DNA from: Acetoanaerobium sticklandii | GTDB lineage: Bacteria; Bacillota; Clostridia; Peptostreptococcales; Filifactoraceae | Length of the DNA: 64,000 bases | Assembly: GCF_000196455.1 (NCBI RefSeq) | Contig: NC_014614.1 | Coordinates: forward strand, 572,501-636,500 | Direction of reading: 5' to 3' | Shown: one piece after another, positions 27,200 through 36,445 of the stretch | How the letters are laid out: each line of letters opens with the position of its first letter | Position numbering within the stretch: position 1 is the first letter of the stretch | Position numbers and translations under genes: made by a program | The notes under the pieces: generated by a model | The model's database searches: none | Told to the model about the DNA's origin: nothing | The model's input: only the letters and a program-made list of their open reading frames with translations

Positions 27200-29164
27200 A
27201 TGGAATTTAAAATAGTATCAGATTATAAACCTATGGGAGATCAGCCTCAGGCTATAGACACCATGGTTCGCTCGATAGAATCAGGAGCAAAGCATCAGAC
27301 CTTACTTGGGGTTACTGGTTCTGGTAAGACCTTTACTATGGCAAATATAATAGAAAGAACTCAAAAACCGACCTTGGTTATAGCGCATAATAAGACACTC
27401 GCCGCTCAGCTTTATGGTGAATTCAAAGAGTTTTTTCCAGAAAATGCTGTAGAGTATTTTGTTTCTTATTATGATTATTATCAGCCAGAAGCCTATGTAG
27501 CTCATTCAGATACCTATATAGAAAAGGATTCTAGTATAAATGATGAGATAGATAAGCTAAGACATAGTGCTACAGCAGCTGTTCTAGAGAGAAGAGATGT
27601 AATAATAGTAGCCTCAGTTTCTTGTATTTACGGTTTGGGTGATCCTTCTGACTATGAAGAGATGATGGTTTCCCTTCGCCCAGGGCAAAATAAAGATAGA
27701 GATGATGTTATTAAAGAGCTCGTTGAGATTCAATATGAACGCAATGATATCAACTTTGTGCGTGGTACCTTCAGAGTAAGAGGCGATATAATAGAAATTC
27801 TTCCTATAAACACTGATGAGAGAGGTATACGAATAGAGTTTTTTGGCGATGAAATAGAAAGAATTTCAGAGATAGATTATATTACTGGAGAGATAGTAGG
27901 AGTGAGAAATCACGTAGCTATTTTCCCAGCATCACATTATGTTACAAGCAAGGAAAAGCTAGCTAAAGCAATCGAAAAAATAGAAGTAGAGCTAGAAGAA
28001 AGAATTGAGTACTTTAAGGAAAGGGATATGTTCCTAGAAGCTCAAAGAATAGAGCAAAGAACTAAGTACGATTTAGAAATGTTAAAAGAAATAGGCACTT
28101 GCAAGGGCATAGAGAACTACTCAAGACATCTTAGTGGAAGAGATGAAGGGGAAAGACCATTTACACTTATGGATTTCTTTCCAGATGATTTTTTGATTAT
28201 AATAGACGAATCTCACGTAATGCTTCCCCAGCTTCATGCTATGTATGCAGGAGATAGGTCAAGAAAAGGTACACTTATCGATTATGGATTTAGACTGCCT
28301 TCAGCGTTTGACAACAGACCTCTTAGGTTTGAGGAGTTTGAGCAAGTCGCAAACCAGATTCTCTATGTATCTGCGACACCTTCGAAATACGAAATGGAAC
28401 ATTCTGTAGCATTTGGAGAGCAAGTAATCAGACCTACAGGATTAGTTGACCCTGAAATAGAAATAAGACCAATAAAAGGACAGATAGACGACTTGTTATT
28501 TGAAATAAATGAAAGAGTTAAAAAGAAAGAGCGTGTATTAATAACTACTCTTACAAAAAAAATGTCAGAAAATCTAACTCAATATCTTAAAGAAGCTTCT
28601 GTAAAGGTAAGATATCTTCACTCTGATATTGAGACTTTAGAGCGTATAGAGATAATAAGAGATTTGAGGCTTGGAGAATTTGATGTACTTGTAGGGATAA
28701 ATCTTCTAAGAGAAGGCCTAGATTTACCAGAGGTTTCACTAGTTGCTATTTTGGATGCTGACAAGGAAGGCTTCTTGAGATCTGAGACTTCCCTAATACA
28801 AACTGTAGGAAGAGCGGCAAGAAACTCAAATGGAAAAGTTATCATGTACGCTGACAACATGACAGGCTCAATGCAAAGAGCTATAACAGAGACCTATAGA
28901 AGAAGAGAAATCCAAATTAATTACAATAAAGAAAATAATATAACTCCTACTACTATATTCAAAGAAATAAGAGGAGTAATAGCAGCTACTAGTGCAGCTG
29001 AAGGAGAAGGAAATTATTCAGTAAGAGAAACTATAGACAGAGAGAGAGTTAAGGACGAGATTATTAAGCTAAGCACTGAGATGGTCGAGGCTGCAGAAGC
29101 GCTTGAATTTGAAAAAGCAGCAAGCCTTAGAGACAGGATAAGAGAGCTTGAATCAAAGTTATAA
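27200..29164 (+). CDS. uvrB: Excinuclease ABC subunit B
   Basis: Helicase-like damage-verification subunit of nucleotide excision repair. The 654 residues have Walker A GVTGSGKT near residue 39, the beta-hairpin segment YYDYYQPEAYV, DESHV, the SATPSKYE helicase motif, QTVGRAARN, and a C-terminal UVR domain (EFEKAASLRDRIRELE) for UvrC/UvrA contact. Start: ATG behind GAGGTGATG. It lies 36 bases before uvrA; uvrC is not in the window. The LexA box upstream predicts damage induction. Confidence 0.97.
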   Translation: MEFKIVSDYKPMGDQPQAIDTMVRSIESGAKHQTLLGVTGSGKTFTMANIIERTQKPTLVIAHNKTLAAQLYGEFKEFFPENAVEYFVSYYDYYQPEAYVAHSDTYIEKDSSINDEIDKLRHSATAAVLERRDVIIVASVSCIYGLGDPSDYEEMMVSLRPGQNKDRDDVIKELVEIQYERNDINFVRGTFRVRGDIIEILPINTDERGIRIEFFGDEIERISEIDYITGEIVGVRNHVAIFPASHYVTSKEKLAKAIEKIEVELEERIEYFKERDMFLEAQRIEQRTKYDLEMLKEIGTCKGIENYSRHLSGRDEGERPFTLMDFFPDDFLIIIDESHVMLPQLHAMYAGDRSRKGTLIDYGFRLPSAFDNRPLRFEEFEQVANQILYVSATPSKYEMEHSVAFGEQVIRPTGLVDPEIEIRPIKGQIDDLLFEINERVKKKERVLITTLTKKMSENLTQYLKEASVKVRYLHSDIETLERIEIIRDLRLGEFDVLVGINLLREGLDLPEVSLVAILDADKEGFLRSETSLIQTVGRAARNSNGKVIMYADNMTGSMQRAITETYRRREIQINYNKENNITPTTIFKEIRGVIAATSAAEGEGNYSVRETIDRERVKDEIIKLSTEMVEAAEALEFEKAASLRDRIRELESKL

Positions 29165-29200
29165 TCCTAGTAATTTTTATGAGATAAAACGGAGGAAGAA

Positions 29201-32029
29201 ATGGAAAGAAGCGAGATAATAATTAAAGGGGCTAAGGAGCATAATCTAAAAAATGTAGATGTGACTTTACCTAGAAATAAATTTATTGTATTTACAGGAT
29301 TATCAGGCTCAGGAAAATCCTCATTGGCATTTGATACCATATATGCCGAGGGACAAAGACGTTATGTAGAGAGTCTTTCCTCTTATGCCAGACAGTTTTT
29401 GGGACAGATGGAAAAACCAAATGTTGAGTATATAGAAGGGCTTTCTCCTTCCATATCAATAGACCAAAAAACCACATCTAGAAATCCTCGCTCTACAGTT
29501 GGAACAGTAACTGAAATTTATGACTATCTGAGACTCCTATTTGCGAGGATAGGAGTTCCTCATTGCCCTGTGTGTCATGAGCCTATAAGCCAGCTTACAG
29601 TTCAAGAGATAGTGGACAAGGTAATGGAACTTCACGACAGGACTAAAATTCAGATAATGTCACCTGTAGTAAGAGGAAAAAAAGGACGCCATGAGAAATT
29701 ACTTGAAGCTATAAGAAAAGATGGATATGTAAGAATAAGAGTAGATGGCGAAAATATGGAAATAACAGATGATATTGAGCTAGATAAGAATAAAAAACAC
29801 ACTATAGATGTAGTAGTTGACCGTATAGCTGTAAAATCAGGAATAGAAAGCAGACTTTCAGATTCTATTGAAACAGCAGTAAAGCTTTCAGATGGGCTAG
29901 TTATTATAGATGTTATAGATGATAAGGAAATGCTATTATCTACTAAATTTGCCTGCCCAGAGCATGGAGTAGGTATTGAGGAGCTCACACCGAGAATGTT
30001 TTCTTTCAATGCACCTTATGGAGCCTGTGAAACTTGTAATGGACTAGGGAGCATGAAAAAAGTTGATGAGTATCTAGTAGTGCCAAATCAAGATTTGTCT
30101 CTAAGACAAGGAGCTGTAGATGCTTGGTTTTCTTCAGGTTCAGGAGCAAATGAAGATACCTATTACTTCAAAATGATAGAATCCCTAGCAACAACTTATA
30201 AAGCATCGCTAGACGTGCCTTTTAGAGATTTGGATAAAGAGTTTAAGCAAAAGCTACTATATGGTACTCCAGATATGATTGAGTTTAAGTATGAAAGCAA
30301 GTATGGAGGAAACAGAACCTATAAAGCGCCATTTGAGGGAGTAATCCCGAATCTAGAGCGCAGGTATAAAGAGACTCCATCAGAGTATATAAGAGAAAAA
30401 ATCGAAAGCTATATGTTTGAAAGTCCATGCCCTAGCTGTCATGGAGCTAGATTAAGACCAGAGATACTGTCAGTTACTTTAGGAAATAGAAATATATCTG
30501 AGGTTACAGACTTCTCTGTAAATGAGATTTTAGATTATGTAGATTCTCTTGAGCTTACACCAAAACAAGAATTCATATCTAAAGAAATTCTAAAAGAAAT
30601 AAAAGTAAGAACTAATTTCTTAAAGAATGTTGGACTTGATTATCTTACCTTGTCTAGAAAAGCAGGAACGCTTTCAGGTGGAGAATCTCAAAGAATTAGG
30701 CTAGCAACTCAAATAGGTTCAGCCTTGGTAGGTGTGCTTTATGTATTAGATGAGCCATCGATAGGACTTCACCAAAGAGATAACGACAAGCTACTAGCAA
30801 GTCTTAGACACCTTACTGATATAGGAAACACTTTGATTGTAGTAGAGCATGATGATGACACTATGAGAGCGGCAGACCATATAGTGGATATTGGACCCAA
30901 AGCAGGAATCCATGGAGGAGAAATAATAGCGCAGGGAACACTAGAGGATATAAAAAAGAATCCAAATTCGATAACTGGACAATACCTAAGTGGTAAAAAA
31001 CGAATCGAGGTTCCTAAGGAAAGAAGAACTCCAAATGGAGCTAAGCTAACAATTAAAAATGCATCAGAAAATAACCTTAAAAATATAGATGTGGATATAC
31101 CACTAGGGGTGTTTACCTGTGTGACAGGAGTATCTGGCTCTGGAAAAAGCTCACTTATAAATGAAATCCTTTATAAAGGAGCAGCCGCCAAAACTCAAAG
31201 ATTAAAGGAAAGACCAGGAAAGCATGACGAGATACTAGGGCTGGAGCAAATAGATAAAGTAGTAGATATAGATCAGTCTCCTATAGGAAGAACACCTAGG
31301 TCGAATCCAGCTACCTACACTGGGGTTTTCGATATGATAAGAGATGTCTATGCACTTACTCCTGAGGCAAAAGCAAGAGGCTATAGCAAAGGCAGATTCA
31401 GCTTCAATGTAAAAGGTGGACGCTGTGAGGCATGTAAAGGCGATGGAATTATCAAAATAGAAATGCACTTTCTTCCTGATGTATATGTTCCTTGTGAGGT
31501 ATGTAAGGGTGAACGCTATAACAGAGAAACTCTTCAAGTAAAATACAAGGGCAAGAGTATTTCAGATGTGCTTTCTATGAATGTAGAAGAAGCGCTTGAG
31601 TTTTTTGAAAATATTCCTAAGATAAAGAGAAAACTAGAAACTCTTAGCGAAGTAGGGCTAGCATATATAACCTTGGGACAACCTTCGACTCAGCTATCTG
31701 GAGGAGAAGCTCAGAGGATTAAGCTTGCAACTGAGCTGAGCAAAAGAGCCACAGGAAAAACACTATACATCCTAGATGAGCCAACTACAGGTCTTCATGT
31801 AGACGATGTAAAGAAGCTGATAGAAGTTCTTCAAAAACTAGTAGATGGTGGAAACACAGTCGTAGTAATAGAGCACAACCTAGATGTTATCAAGACCTGC
31901 GATCATATTATCGATTTAGGCCCTGAGGGTGGAGATAAAGGTGGCTCTGTCCTAATAGAGGGGACACCTGAAGAAATAATTAAGTGCAAAGATTCATATA
32001 CAGGATTTTTCCTAAAAAAATATCTGTAA
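29201..32029 (+). CDS. uvrA: Excinuclease ABC subunit A
   Basis: Damage-recognition ATPase of excision repair. The 942 residues contain two ABC ATPase modules: Walker A GLSGSGKSSLAFDTIY near residue 33 and GVSGSGKSSLINEILY near 643, with signatures LSGGESQRIRLATQIG and LSGGEAQRIKLATELS. Zinc-binding cysteine pairs are seen at CPVCHEP, CETCNG and CEACKGDG...CEVCKG. Start: ATG with GGAGGA upstream. It is cotranscribed with uvrB under the SOS box. No clear intrinsic terminator follows. Confidence 0.97.
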   Translation: MERSEIIIKGAKEHNLKNVDVTLPRNKFIVFTGLSGSGKSSLAFDTIYAEGQRRYVESLSSYARQFLGQMEKPNVEYIEGLSPSISIDQKTTSRNPRSTVGTVTEIYDYLRLLFARIGVPHCPVCHEPISQLTVQEIVDKVMELHDRTKIQIMSPVVRGKKGRHEKLLEAIRKDGYVRIRVDGENMEITDDIELDKNKKHTIDVVVDRIAVKSGIESRLSDSIETAVKLSDGLVIIDVIDDKEMLLSTKFACPEHGVGIEELTPRMFSFNAPYGACETCNGLGSMKKVDEYLVVPNQDLSLRQGAVDAWFSSGSGANEDTYYFKMIESLATTYKASLDVPFRDLDKEFKQKLLYGTPDMIEFKYESKYGGNRTYKAPFEGVIPNLERRYKETPSEYIREKIESYMFESPCPSCHGARLRPEILSVTLGNRNISEVTDFSVNEILDYVDSLELTPKQEFISKEILKEIKVRTNFLKNVGLDYLTLSRKAGTLSGGESQRIRLATQIGSALVGVLYVLDEPSIGLHQRDNDKLLASLRHLTDIGNTLIVVEHDDDTMRAADHIVDIGPKAGIHGGEIIAQGTLEDIKKNPNSITGQYLSGKKRIEVPKERRTPNGAKLTIKNASENNLKNIDVDIPLGVFTCVTGVSGSGKSSLINEILYKGAAAKTQRLKERPGKHDEILGLEQIDKVVDIDQSPIGRTPRSNPATYTGVFDMIRDVYALTPEAKARGYSKGRFSFNVKGGRCEACKGDGIIKIEMHFLPDVYVPCEVCKGERYNRETLQVKYKGKSISDVLSMNVEEALEFFENIPKIKRKLETLSEVGLAYITLGQPSTQLSGGEAQRIKLATELSKRATGKTLYILDEPTTGLHVDDVKKLIEVLQKLVDGGNTVVVIEHNLDVIKTCDHIIDLGPEGGDKGGSVLIEGTPEEIIKCKDSYTGFFLKKYL

Positions 32030-32161
32030 TGATACTGTTATTTCAACTAGAGGTAAAATCTGCTAAACTATAAGTAGAAACATTGATGGCTATGAAATTA
32101 TAGTAATTTATGAATAAAACAAGATTCATTAATGAATTCTTTGTCTTAAGGAGTGTTATAA

Positions 32162-32758
32162 ATGAAAAAATTAACTAAGTTACTTGCAGTATTATTAGTT
32201 TTAGGGATTATGGTAACTGGATGTAACAACCAAATTAAACCATCTGAGCCTGACAAAATCCCAGTAGAGTCTAATGAAGGGCAAGAAAATCCAGATAATC
32301 AAGCTAACCCTGAAGACGAGCCTACAATAAATAAAGATTTAAAACAAGTAAATGCAATATTTTACTCTATGGATGCTGATAAGGCAGATATGATAATTTT
32401 AGATTCAAATTCAGATTCTAAAAATATAATTCTAAAAGATGAAGCTAGAGTATTTCTAACAGATAAAGAAGTAAATACAGTGGTTAGCCTTCAAATTAAG
32501 GAGTCAAGCAAAGGAATAGAGGTATACAATGCCAAAGATGCTGATAAAGCAACAGCTAAAGCGAAGTATATAGGATTTGCTGACAACAATTTTGCTGAAT
32601 TTGAAATAATGAACAAGGCTTTTGTACTTCAGATACCTGAAGCTTTAAAAACTGAACTTGAAAAAGTAAATACAAATGAACTACTAGAAATTACTATAAA
32701 AACCAATGAAATACCTATAGCCAATCCTGTTTTAGAATCTTTTAAACGAGGTCAATAA
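32162..32758 (+). CDS. Predicted lipoprotein of unknown function
   Basis: A 198-residue exported protein with a lipoprotein signal: KKLTKLL, a hydrophobic core, then the lipobox VTGC (Cys at about 21). A low-complexity acidic/proline/asparagine linker (about 22-60) is followed by a ~135-residue domain I do not recognise. Start: ATG with AAGGAG upstream. It precedes an orphan response regulator but is separated from it by a probable terminator and a promoter. Confidence 0.8.
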   Translation: MKKLTKLLAVLLVLGIMVTGCNNQIKPSEPDKIPVESNEGQENPDNQANPEDEPTINKDLKQVNAIFYSMDADKADMIILDSNSDSKNIILKDEARVFLTDKEVNTVVSLQIKESSKGIEVYNAKDADKATAKAKYIGFADNNFAEFEIMNKAFVLQIPEALKTELEKVNTNELLEITIKTNEIPIANPVLESFKRGQ

Positions 32759-32787
32759 TTTACAGGTATCCTATTTTATGCACAAAC

Positions 32788-32836
32788 AAGACATCGTACT
32801 TTAGTAGGGAAAACTACTGAAATAGGATGTCTTTTA
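32788..32836 (+). terminator. Probable terminator after the lipoprotein gene
   Basis: AAGACATC (32788-32795) pairs with GATGTCTT (32826-32833), with an inner AGTAG/CTACT stem. The T-run is short. Confidence 0.55.
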
Positions 32837-32837
32837 A

Positions 32838-32866
32838 TTTACAAAAAACGGTAATTAAGTTATAAT
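32838..32866 (+). promoter_or_regulatory. Promoter of the NarL-type regulator
   Basis: TTTACA (32838-32843), a 17-bp spacer and TATAAT (32861-32866), about 60 bp upstream of the start codon. Confidence 0.75.
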
Positions 32867-32927
32867 ATTACTAGGTCTTTAGAATGAAGTTGTGGGTCCA
32901 ATTTAGTCCAGACTGAGAGGTATAATA

Positions 32928-33569
32928 ATGATAAAAACGATTGTAGTAGATAACGATGCACTAATTCGAGATATTGTACAAAAGATATTGGAAGATAATA
33001 GCCAAATAGAGCTGGTTCACAAGGCGGAGGACGGGTTTGACGCCTTGGAATATTTAGAAATAAATAAAGTAGACTTAGTTCTTCTTGATATAGGGATGCC
33101 TAAAATTAATGGAATTGAGGTACTTCAAAAGATTAAAAACCTATATCCCCATATAAAGGTAATCATGCTTACTAGCTGTAAGGATAAAGAAATAGTACTC
33201 AAATGCCTTAATCTTGGAGCCGATGGCTACCTTTCCAAGGATGTAGGCTGCGAAGGCATAATTGACGCAATCCTAAGAGTATACGATGGTGAGATGGTGA
33301 CTTTCCCAAAGGTATCTGACCTTATCATAGAGGATATGGATTATGTTAGAAAGCAGATAGAAGAGAATACCAAATCTCAAAAGCTTACGAAAAGAGAGCT
33401 ACAAGTTATGTCACTTATATCAAAAGGAATGTCAAATAAAGCCATAGCAAAGCATTTAGAAATTAGTGATAAGACAGTTAAAAATCACGTATCAAGCATA
33501 CTTAGAAAGCTATCCTTAAATGATAGAACTCAAATTGCAGTATATACACTTAGCAACAATATTTTTTAG
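32928..33569 (+). CDS. NarL/FixJ-family response regulator, orphan
   Basis: A 213-residue two-domain regulator. The receiver domain has D54 as the phosphoacceptor (LLDIGMPKING) and the switch region SCKDKEI...K near GYLSKD. The C-terminal LuxR-type HTH (about 145-205) reads LTKRELQVMSLISKGMSNKAI, with SDKTVKNHVSSILRKL. No histidine kinase is adjacent; the closest candidate in the window, at 38142, is paired with its own LytTR regulator. Start: ATG after GAGAGG. The target genes are unknown. Confidence 0.85.
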   Translation: MIKTIVVDNDALIRDIVQKILEDNSQIELVHKAEDGFDALEYLEINKVDLVLLDIGMPKINGIEVLQKIKNLYPHIKVIMLTSCKDKEIVLKCLNLGADGYLSKDVGCEGIIDAILRVYDGEMVTFPKVSDLIIEDMDYVRKQIEENTKSQKLTKRELQVMSLISKGMSNKAIAKHLEISDKTVKNHVSSILRKLSLNDRTQIAVYTLSNNIF

Positions 33570-33608
33570 CAGAAATATAAAACTTAAAAGAATTTCCATA
33601 TATTTAAG

Positions 33609-33629
33609 AAAAACTGCTAGCAGTTTTTT
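33609..33629 (+). terminator. Terminator of the NarL-type regulator
   Basis: AAAAACTG and CAGTTTTT around CTAG, followed by T; short but typical. Confidence 0.7.
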
Positions 33630-33646
33630 GATTGAAACTTTTATAT

Positions 33647-33695
33647 AAAAAAAGCTGAACTTCCTAGAGTAAACTTTAGAATGTTCAGCTTTTTT
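33647..33695. terminator. Bidirectional terminator
   Basis: AAAAAAGCTGAAC (about 33648-33660) pairs with GTTCAGCTTTTTT (33683-33695) around a 22-base loop. It has T-tracts in both directions and serves the minus-strand gene ending at 33709. Confidence 0.75.
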
Positions 33696-33708
33696 ACTTT
33701 TATGACAA

Positions 33709-34527
33709 TTAATTTGCTATTTTGGGAACTGTACTCTTTTCTTGGATTGTTTCTAATATTTTTTCTAATCTAGCGTGGATATCGTCGATAATAGCGTCAC
33801 GCTCATAGTGAAAATCATTAGAATCTAGCATATAGCTATGGGTTATGGCTATAGTTTTTGTACCTTTATCATAGGCTTCAGATACCATATGCTGAAGCTT
33901 TTCTGTTGTAAAAAATTCTAATCTAAGCTCTTCATCCCTGCTAAGAGCATAAACAGGCATAGGATTAAGTAGCCCATTAAGGGGAGTATACTGCTCTCTG
34001 TATGGATTATGAGATTCGTACTTAATATCTGTAAGCTCTTCTAGTATTTTACTAGTATCTTCATTCATTGAGAAACAGCCACCTCTATATATCTGAATAG
34101 GTTCAATTCCTTTATTATCTAAATATTCCATGCATAAATTTATAATTTGTTTTTGCTGCTCATAGCTGTAGCTAGCTAGGTATTCCTCATCAGGTCTAAT
34201 AAATGAGCATTTTGAAGCTATATCTTCTGGAAGATTGTCTGGATGTATATGAAGTCCAAAAATTACTTTGTAATTTTCTTTGATTTTATCAATTAGATTT
34301 AGCTTAGAAAGCATATCTGCAAAATACGGAGTTATAAAGAGAATACACGTTATGTTATTATTTGTTGCAAGCTTTAAAAAACGCTCGAGATTCAATACAT
34401 TATTTTCTAAATTTTTATCGTAATTTGTACCTTCGCAGTCCATGCTGACAACTAATTCAAAGCCTTCATTTTGAAATAGGGAACTGATATCGTTGTTATA
34501 AATGGGTTTATTTACAGAATTTGACAT
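33709..34527 (-). CDS. Polysaccharide-deacetylase-fold (NodB-like) protein
   Basis: A 272-residue cytoplasmic protein (no signal peptide) that resembles carbohydrate-esterase-4/YdjC-type TIM-barrel metalloenzymes. Likely metal residues are in VVSMDCEGT (about residue 27-35), FGLHIHPDN (about 90-98), YRGGCF and a final AITHSY. The absence of an export signal argues against a role on cell-wall polysaccharide and for a small intracellular amide substrate. It is transcribed divergently from an alanine-dehydrogenase-like gene through a shared dyad, so the two may act in one pathway; that is inference. Confidence 0.65.
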   Translation of the reverse strand: MSNSVNKPIYNNDISSLFQNEGFELVVSMDCEGTNYDKNLENNVLNLERFLKLATNNNITCILFITPYFADMLSKLNLIDKIKENYKVIFGLHIHPDNLPEDIASKCSFIRPDEEYLASYSYEQQKQIINLCMEYLDNKGIEPIQIYRGGCFSMNEDTSKILEELTDIKYESHNPYREQYTPLNGLLNPMPVYALSRDEELRLEFFTTEKLQHMVSEAYDKGTKTIAITHSYMLDSNDFHYERDAIIDDIHARLEKILETIQEKSTVPKIAN

Positions 34528-34562
34528 GATTTTATATCTCCTCTCTTGTTAAAGTTACAACT

Positions 34563-34610
34563 TATGTATATAATTAAGTTGTTAGATTGCCAACTTTATT
34601 ATATACATAA
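34563..34610. promoter_or_regulatory. Divergent promoters overlaid by a large dyad
   Basis: TTATGTATATAAT-t-AAGTTG (from 34562) is mirrored by CAACTT-t-ATTATATACATAA (to 34610), arms of about 20 bp with one mismatch around an 8-bp centre. The dyad contains both promoters: plus strand TTGTTA (34579-34584), 17 bp, TATACA (34602-34607); minus strand TTGGCA (34593-34588), 17 bp, TATACA (34570-34565). A repressor bound here would control both genes. The GntR-type regulator at 35808 is the obvious candidate. Confidence 0.7.
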
Positions 34611-34651
34611 AGTATAAACTTGTCAAAATTAAAAGATAAAGGAGAAGGACT

Positions 34652-35782
34652 ATGAAAACACTAGGATTTCCAAGAATGCACAAAGAAGAAGGAGAAATAA
34701 GAGCGTTTTTACCAGATTTTTTTGAAAAATTAGAGATTAATGGTGCTAAAATTTATATAGAAGAAGGTTATGGCTCTAAGATGGGGTATACAAAAGAAGA
34801 TTATTTATCTGTAAATAAAAATATAGAATTTGTGTCAAAAGAAGAAAGCTACAAGCAAGATATTATTATAGTACTTAGAAGCCCAGAGTTTGATGAGCTT
34901 GAACTTATACCAGATGGAAAAATACTAGTCAGTATGCTCCACTATCCAACTAGAGCAAAGAGAATCAAGGTTCTTAAAAGAAAGAATATTAAAGCAGTAT
35001 CTCTAGATTCTATACGAGGAGATTTTATGCAAAGGCTAGTATTTAACGCTAAAGGAACTTCTCTTCATGGGATGGAGATAGCATTTTCTGAGCTAGAGAA
35101 GATAAAATCAGACTTTTATAGCAATACTAGAGGCCCATTAGAGGTATCTATAATTGGTATGGGTATGGTAGGCTTACAAGCTGGAAAAGCTGCTAGTAAA
35201 TTTGCTCTTCCAGAAATAGCAAAGAAAATAAAAGAAGCTAAGGCAAAGGGAGTACTTATTAATATGCTACCTAGAAACATCACTTCAGATAGAGAAGAGA
35301 TGATTAAAATATTAAAAAGAACCGATATATTAGTAGACGCTTCAACTAGAGACAATCCTTATGAATATATTGTTGACAATGAATTACTAGGAAACTTAAA
35401 GAAAGAGGCTATAATACTTGATTTGACTGCTGATCCATATTTAGTTGATGAAGAAGGAATCCAAGTAAAAGCCATAGAGGGAATTCCTACGGGTACCCTT
35501 GATAAATATGTTATATACAAAGATGACAAAGAGTATTATGATATACCTGATACAGTAAATACATCTAATCGAAGAACTGTTGTGAGCTGCGATGCATGGC
35601 CTGGAGTCAAGCCTCGTGAATGTATGGAGCTTTATGCTGTGCAGATGCTTCCGCTTATTACAAAGCTCCTAGAAAAGGAATTTGAACAGATGTCTTTAGA
35701 AAGTCCTTATTATTTTGAAAGAGCAATCTATAGGGCAACTCTAGATTACTTTTTCAAATATGATAAAGTAAAAACAGAATAA
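34652..35782 (+). CDS. Alanine dehydrogenase / NAD(P) transhydrogenase-like dehydrogenase
   Basis: A 376-residue protein with the AlaDH/PNT layout: an N-terminal catalytic domain (about 1-125 and 300-376) around a Rossmann domain opening with SIIGMGMVGLQAG (about residues 166-178). Relatives include alanine dehydrogenase, saccharopine dehydrogenase and N5-carboxyalkyl-ornithine synthase; the substrate cannot be fixed here. The signature residues of true alanine dehydrogenase are not all evident, so I do not name it ald. Start: ATG behind AAAGGAGAAGG. The GntR regulator follows 25 bases downstream, in the same probable operon. Confidence 0.65.
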   Translation: MKTLGFPRMHKEEGEIRAFLPDFFEKLEINGAKIYIEEGYGSKMGYTKEDYLSVNKNIEFVSKEESYKQDIIIVLRSPEFDELELIPDGKILVSMLHYPTRAKRIKVLKRKNIKAVSLDSIRGDFMQRLVFNAKGTSLHGMEIAFSELEKIKSDFYSNTRGPLEVSIIGMGMVGLQAGKAASKFALPEIAKKIKEAKAKGVLINMLPRNITSDREEMIKILKRTDILVDASTRDNPYEYIVDNELLGNLKKEAIILDLTADPYLVDEEGIQVKAIEGIPTGTLDKYVIYKDDKEYYDIPDTVNTSNRRTVVSCDAWPGVKPRECMELYAVQMLPLITKLLEKEFEQMSLESPYYFERAIYRATLDYFFKYDKVKTE

Positions 35783-35807
35783 TGAATTTGTGGAGGGGTT
35801 GTAAGTT

Positions 35808-36425
35808 ATGAAAGGGCAAAAGAAGGCAGCATATGTCTCTATTGCATTGGATATCGCAAACAAGATATTAAATGGAGAATTTCGAGAAAAACAAAAGATT
35901 AGTGGAAGGTCAACACTAGCTAGTATGTACAATGTTTCTCCAGAGACAATTAGAAGAGCGATAGTCCTGCTGGAAGATATGGATGTAGTAAACAGTAGCA
36001 GAGGTAGTGGAATTGATGTCATATCTAAATCTGCGGCAGAGAAATTTATCGAGAAAAATAAAAGCAGTAGATATATTTCTTCTATTAAAGATGAGATTAG
36101 AGATTTGATGCAACAAAAAAAGAAAATCGATGAGCAGATACAAGAGAGCTTTGACACTATTTTTGACTATATTGAAAGATTCAAAAGTGATACGCCATAT
36201 ACGTTTATAGAAATTAAAGTTACTGCTGATTCAAAAAAAATAGGTAAAAAAATAAATGAAGTTAGGCTTTGGCAAACTACAGGAACAACTATGGTTGCAT
36301 ACAGACGTAAAGGCGAGACTGTGATATCACCTGGACCTGATTATGTATTTGAAGAGGGAGATACCATAGTAGTAATAGGTAGCAACAATGTCTATGAAAA
36401 GGTATACGAATTCTTGTATTCATAA
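35808..36425 (+). CDS. GntR-family regulator with C-terminal RCK_C (TrkA_C) domain
   Basis: A 205-residue transcription regulator. The N-terminal winged helix (about 8-75) has ISGRSTLASMYNVSPETIRRA, typical of GntR. A coiled-coil stretch (about 85-120, rich in K/E/Q/D) follows. The C-terminal part (about 130-205) reads FIEIKVTADSKKIGKKINEV, then PGPDYVFEEGDTIVVIGS, the RCK_C fold found in Trk potassium channels and in ligand-sensing regulators. The ligand could be an ion, a nucleotide or a metabolite of the pathway. Start: ATG behind GGAGGGG. It lies between the dehydrogenase-like gene and a membrane protein. Confidence 0.85.
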   Translation: MKGQKKAAYVSIALDIANKILNGEFREKQKISGRSTLASMYNVSPETIRRAIVLLEDMDVVNSSRGSGIDVISKSAAEKFIEKNKSSRYISSIKDEIRDLMQQKKKIDEQIQESFDTIFDYIERFKSDTPYTFIEIKVTADSKKIGKKINEVRLWQTTGTTMVAYRRKGETVISPGPDYVFEEGDTIVVIGSNNVYEKVYEFLYS

Positions 36426-36445
36426 TTGTTTTGGGGGGCTTGTCC

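Noticed and set aside
32030..32161. A small AT-rich palindrome (around ATTCATTAATGAATTC) after uvrA as a terminator
   Set aside because: It has no GC-rich stem or T-run, so I do not call it.
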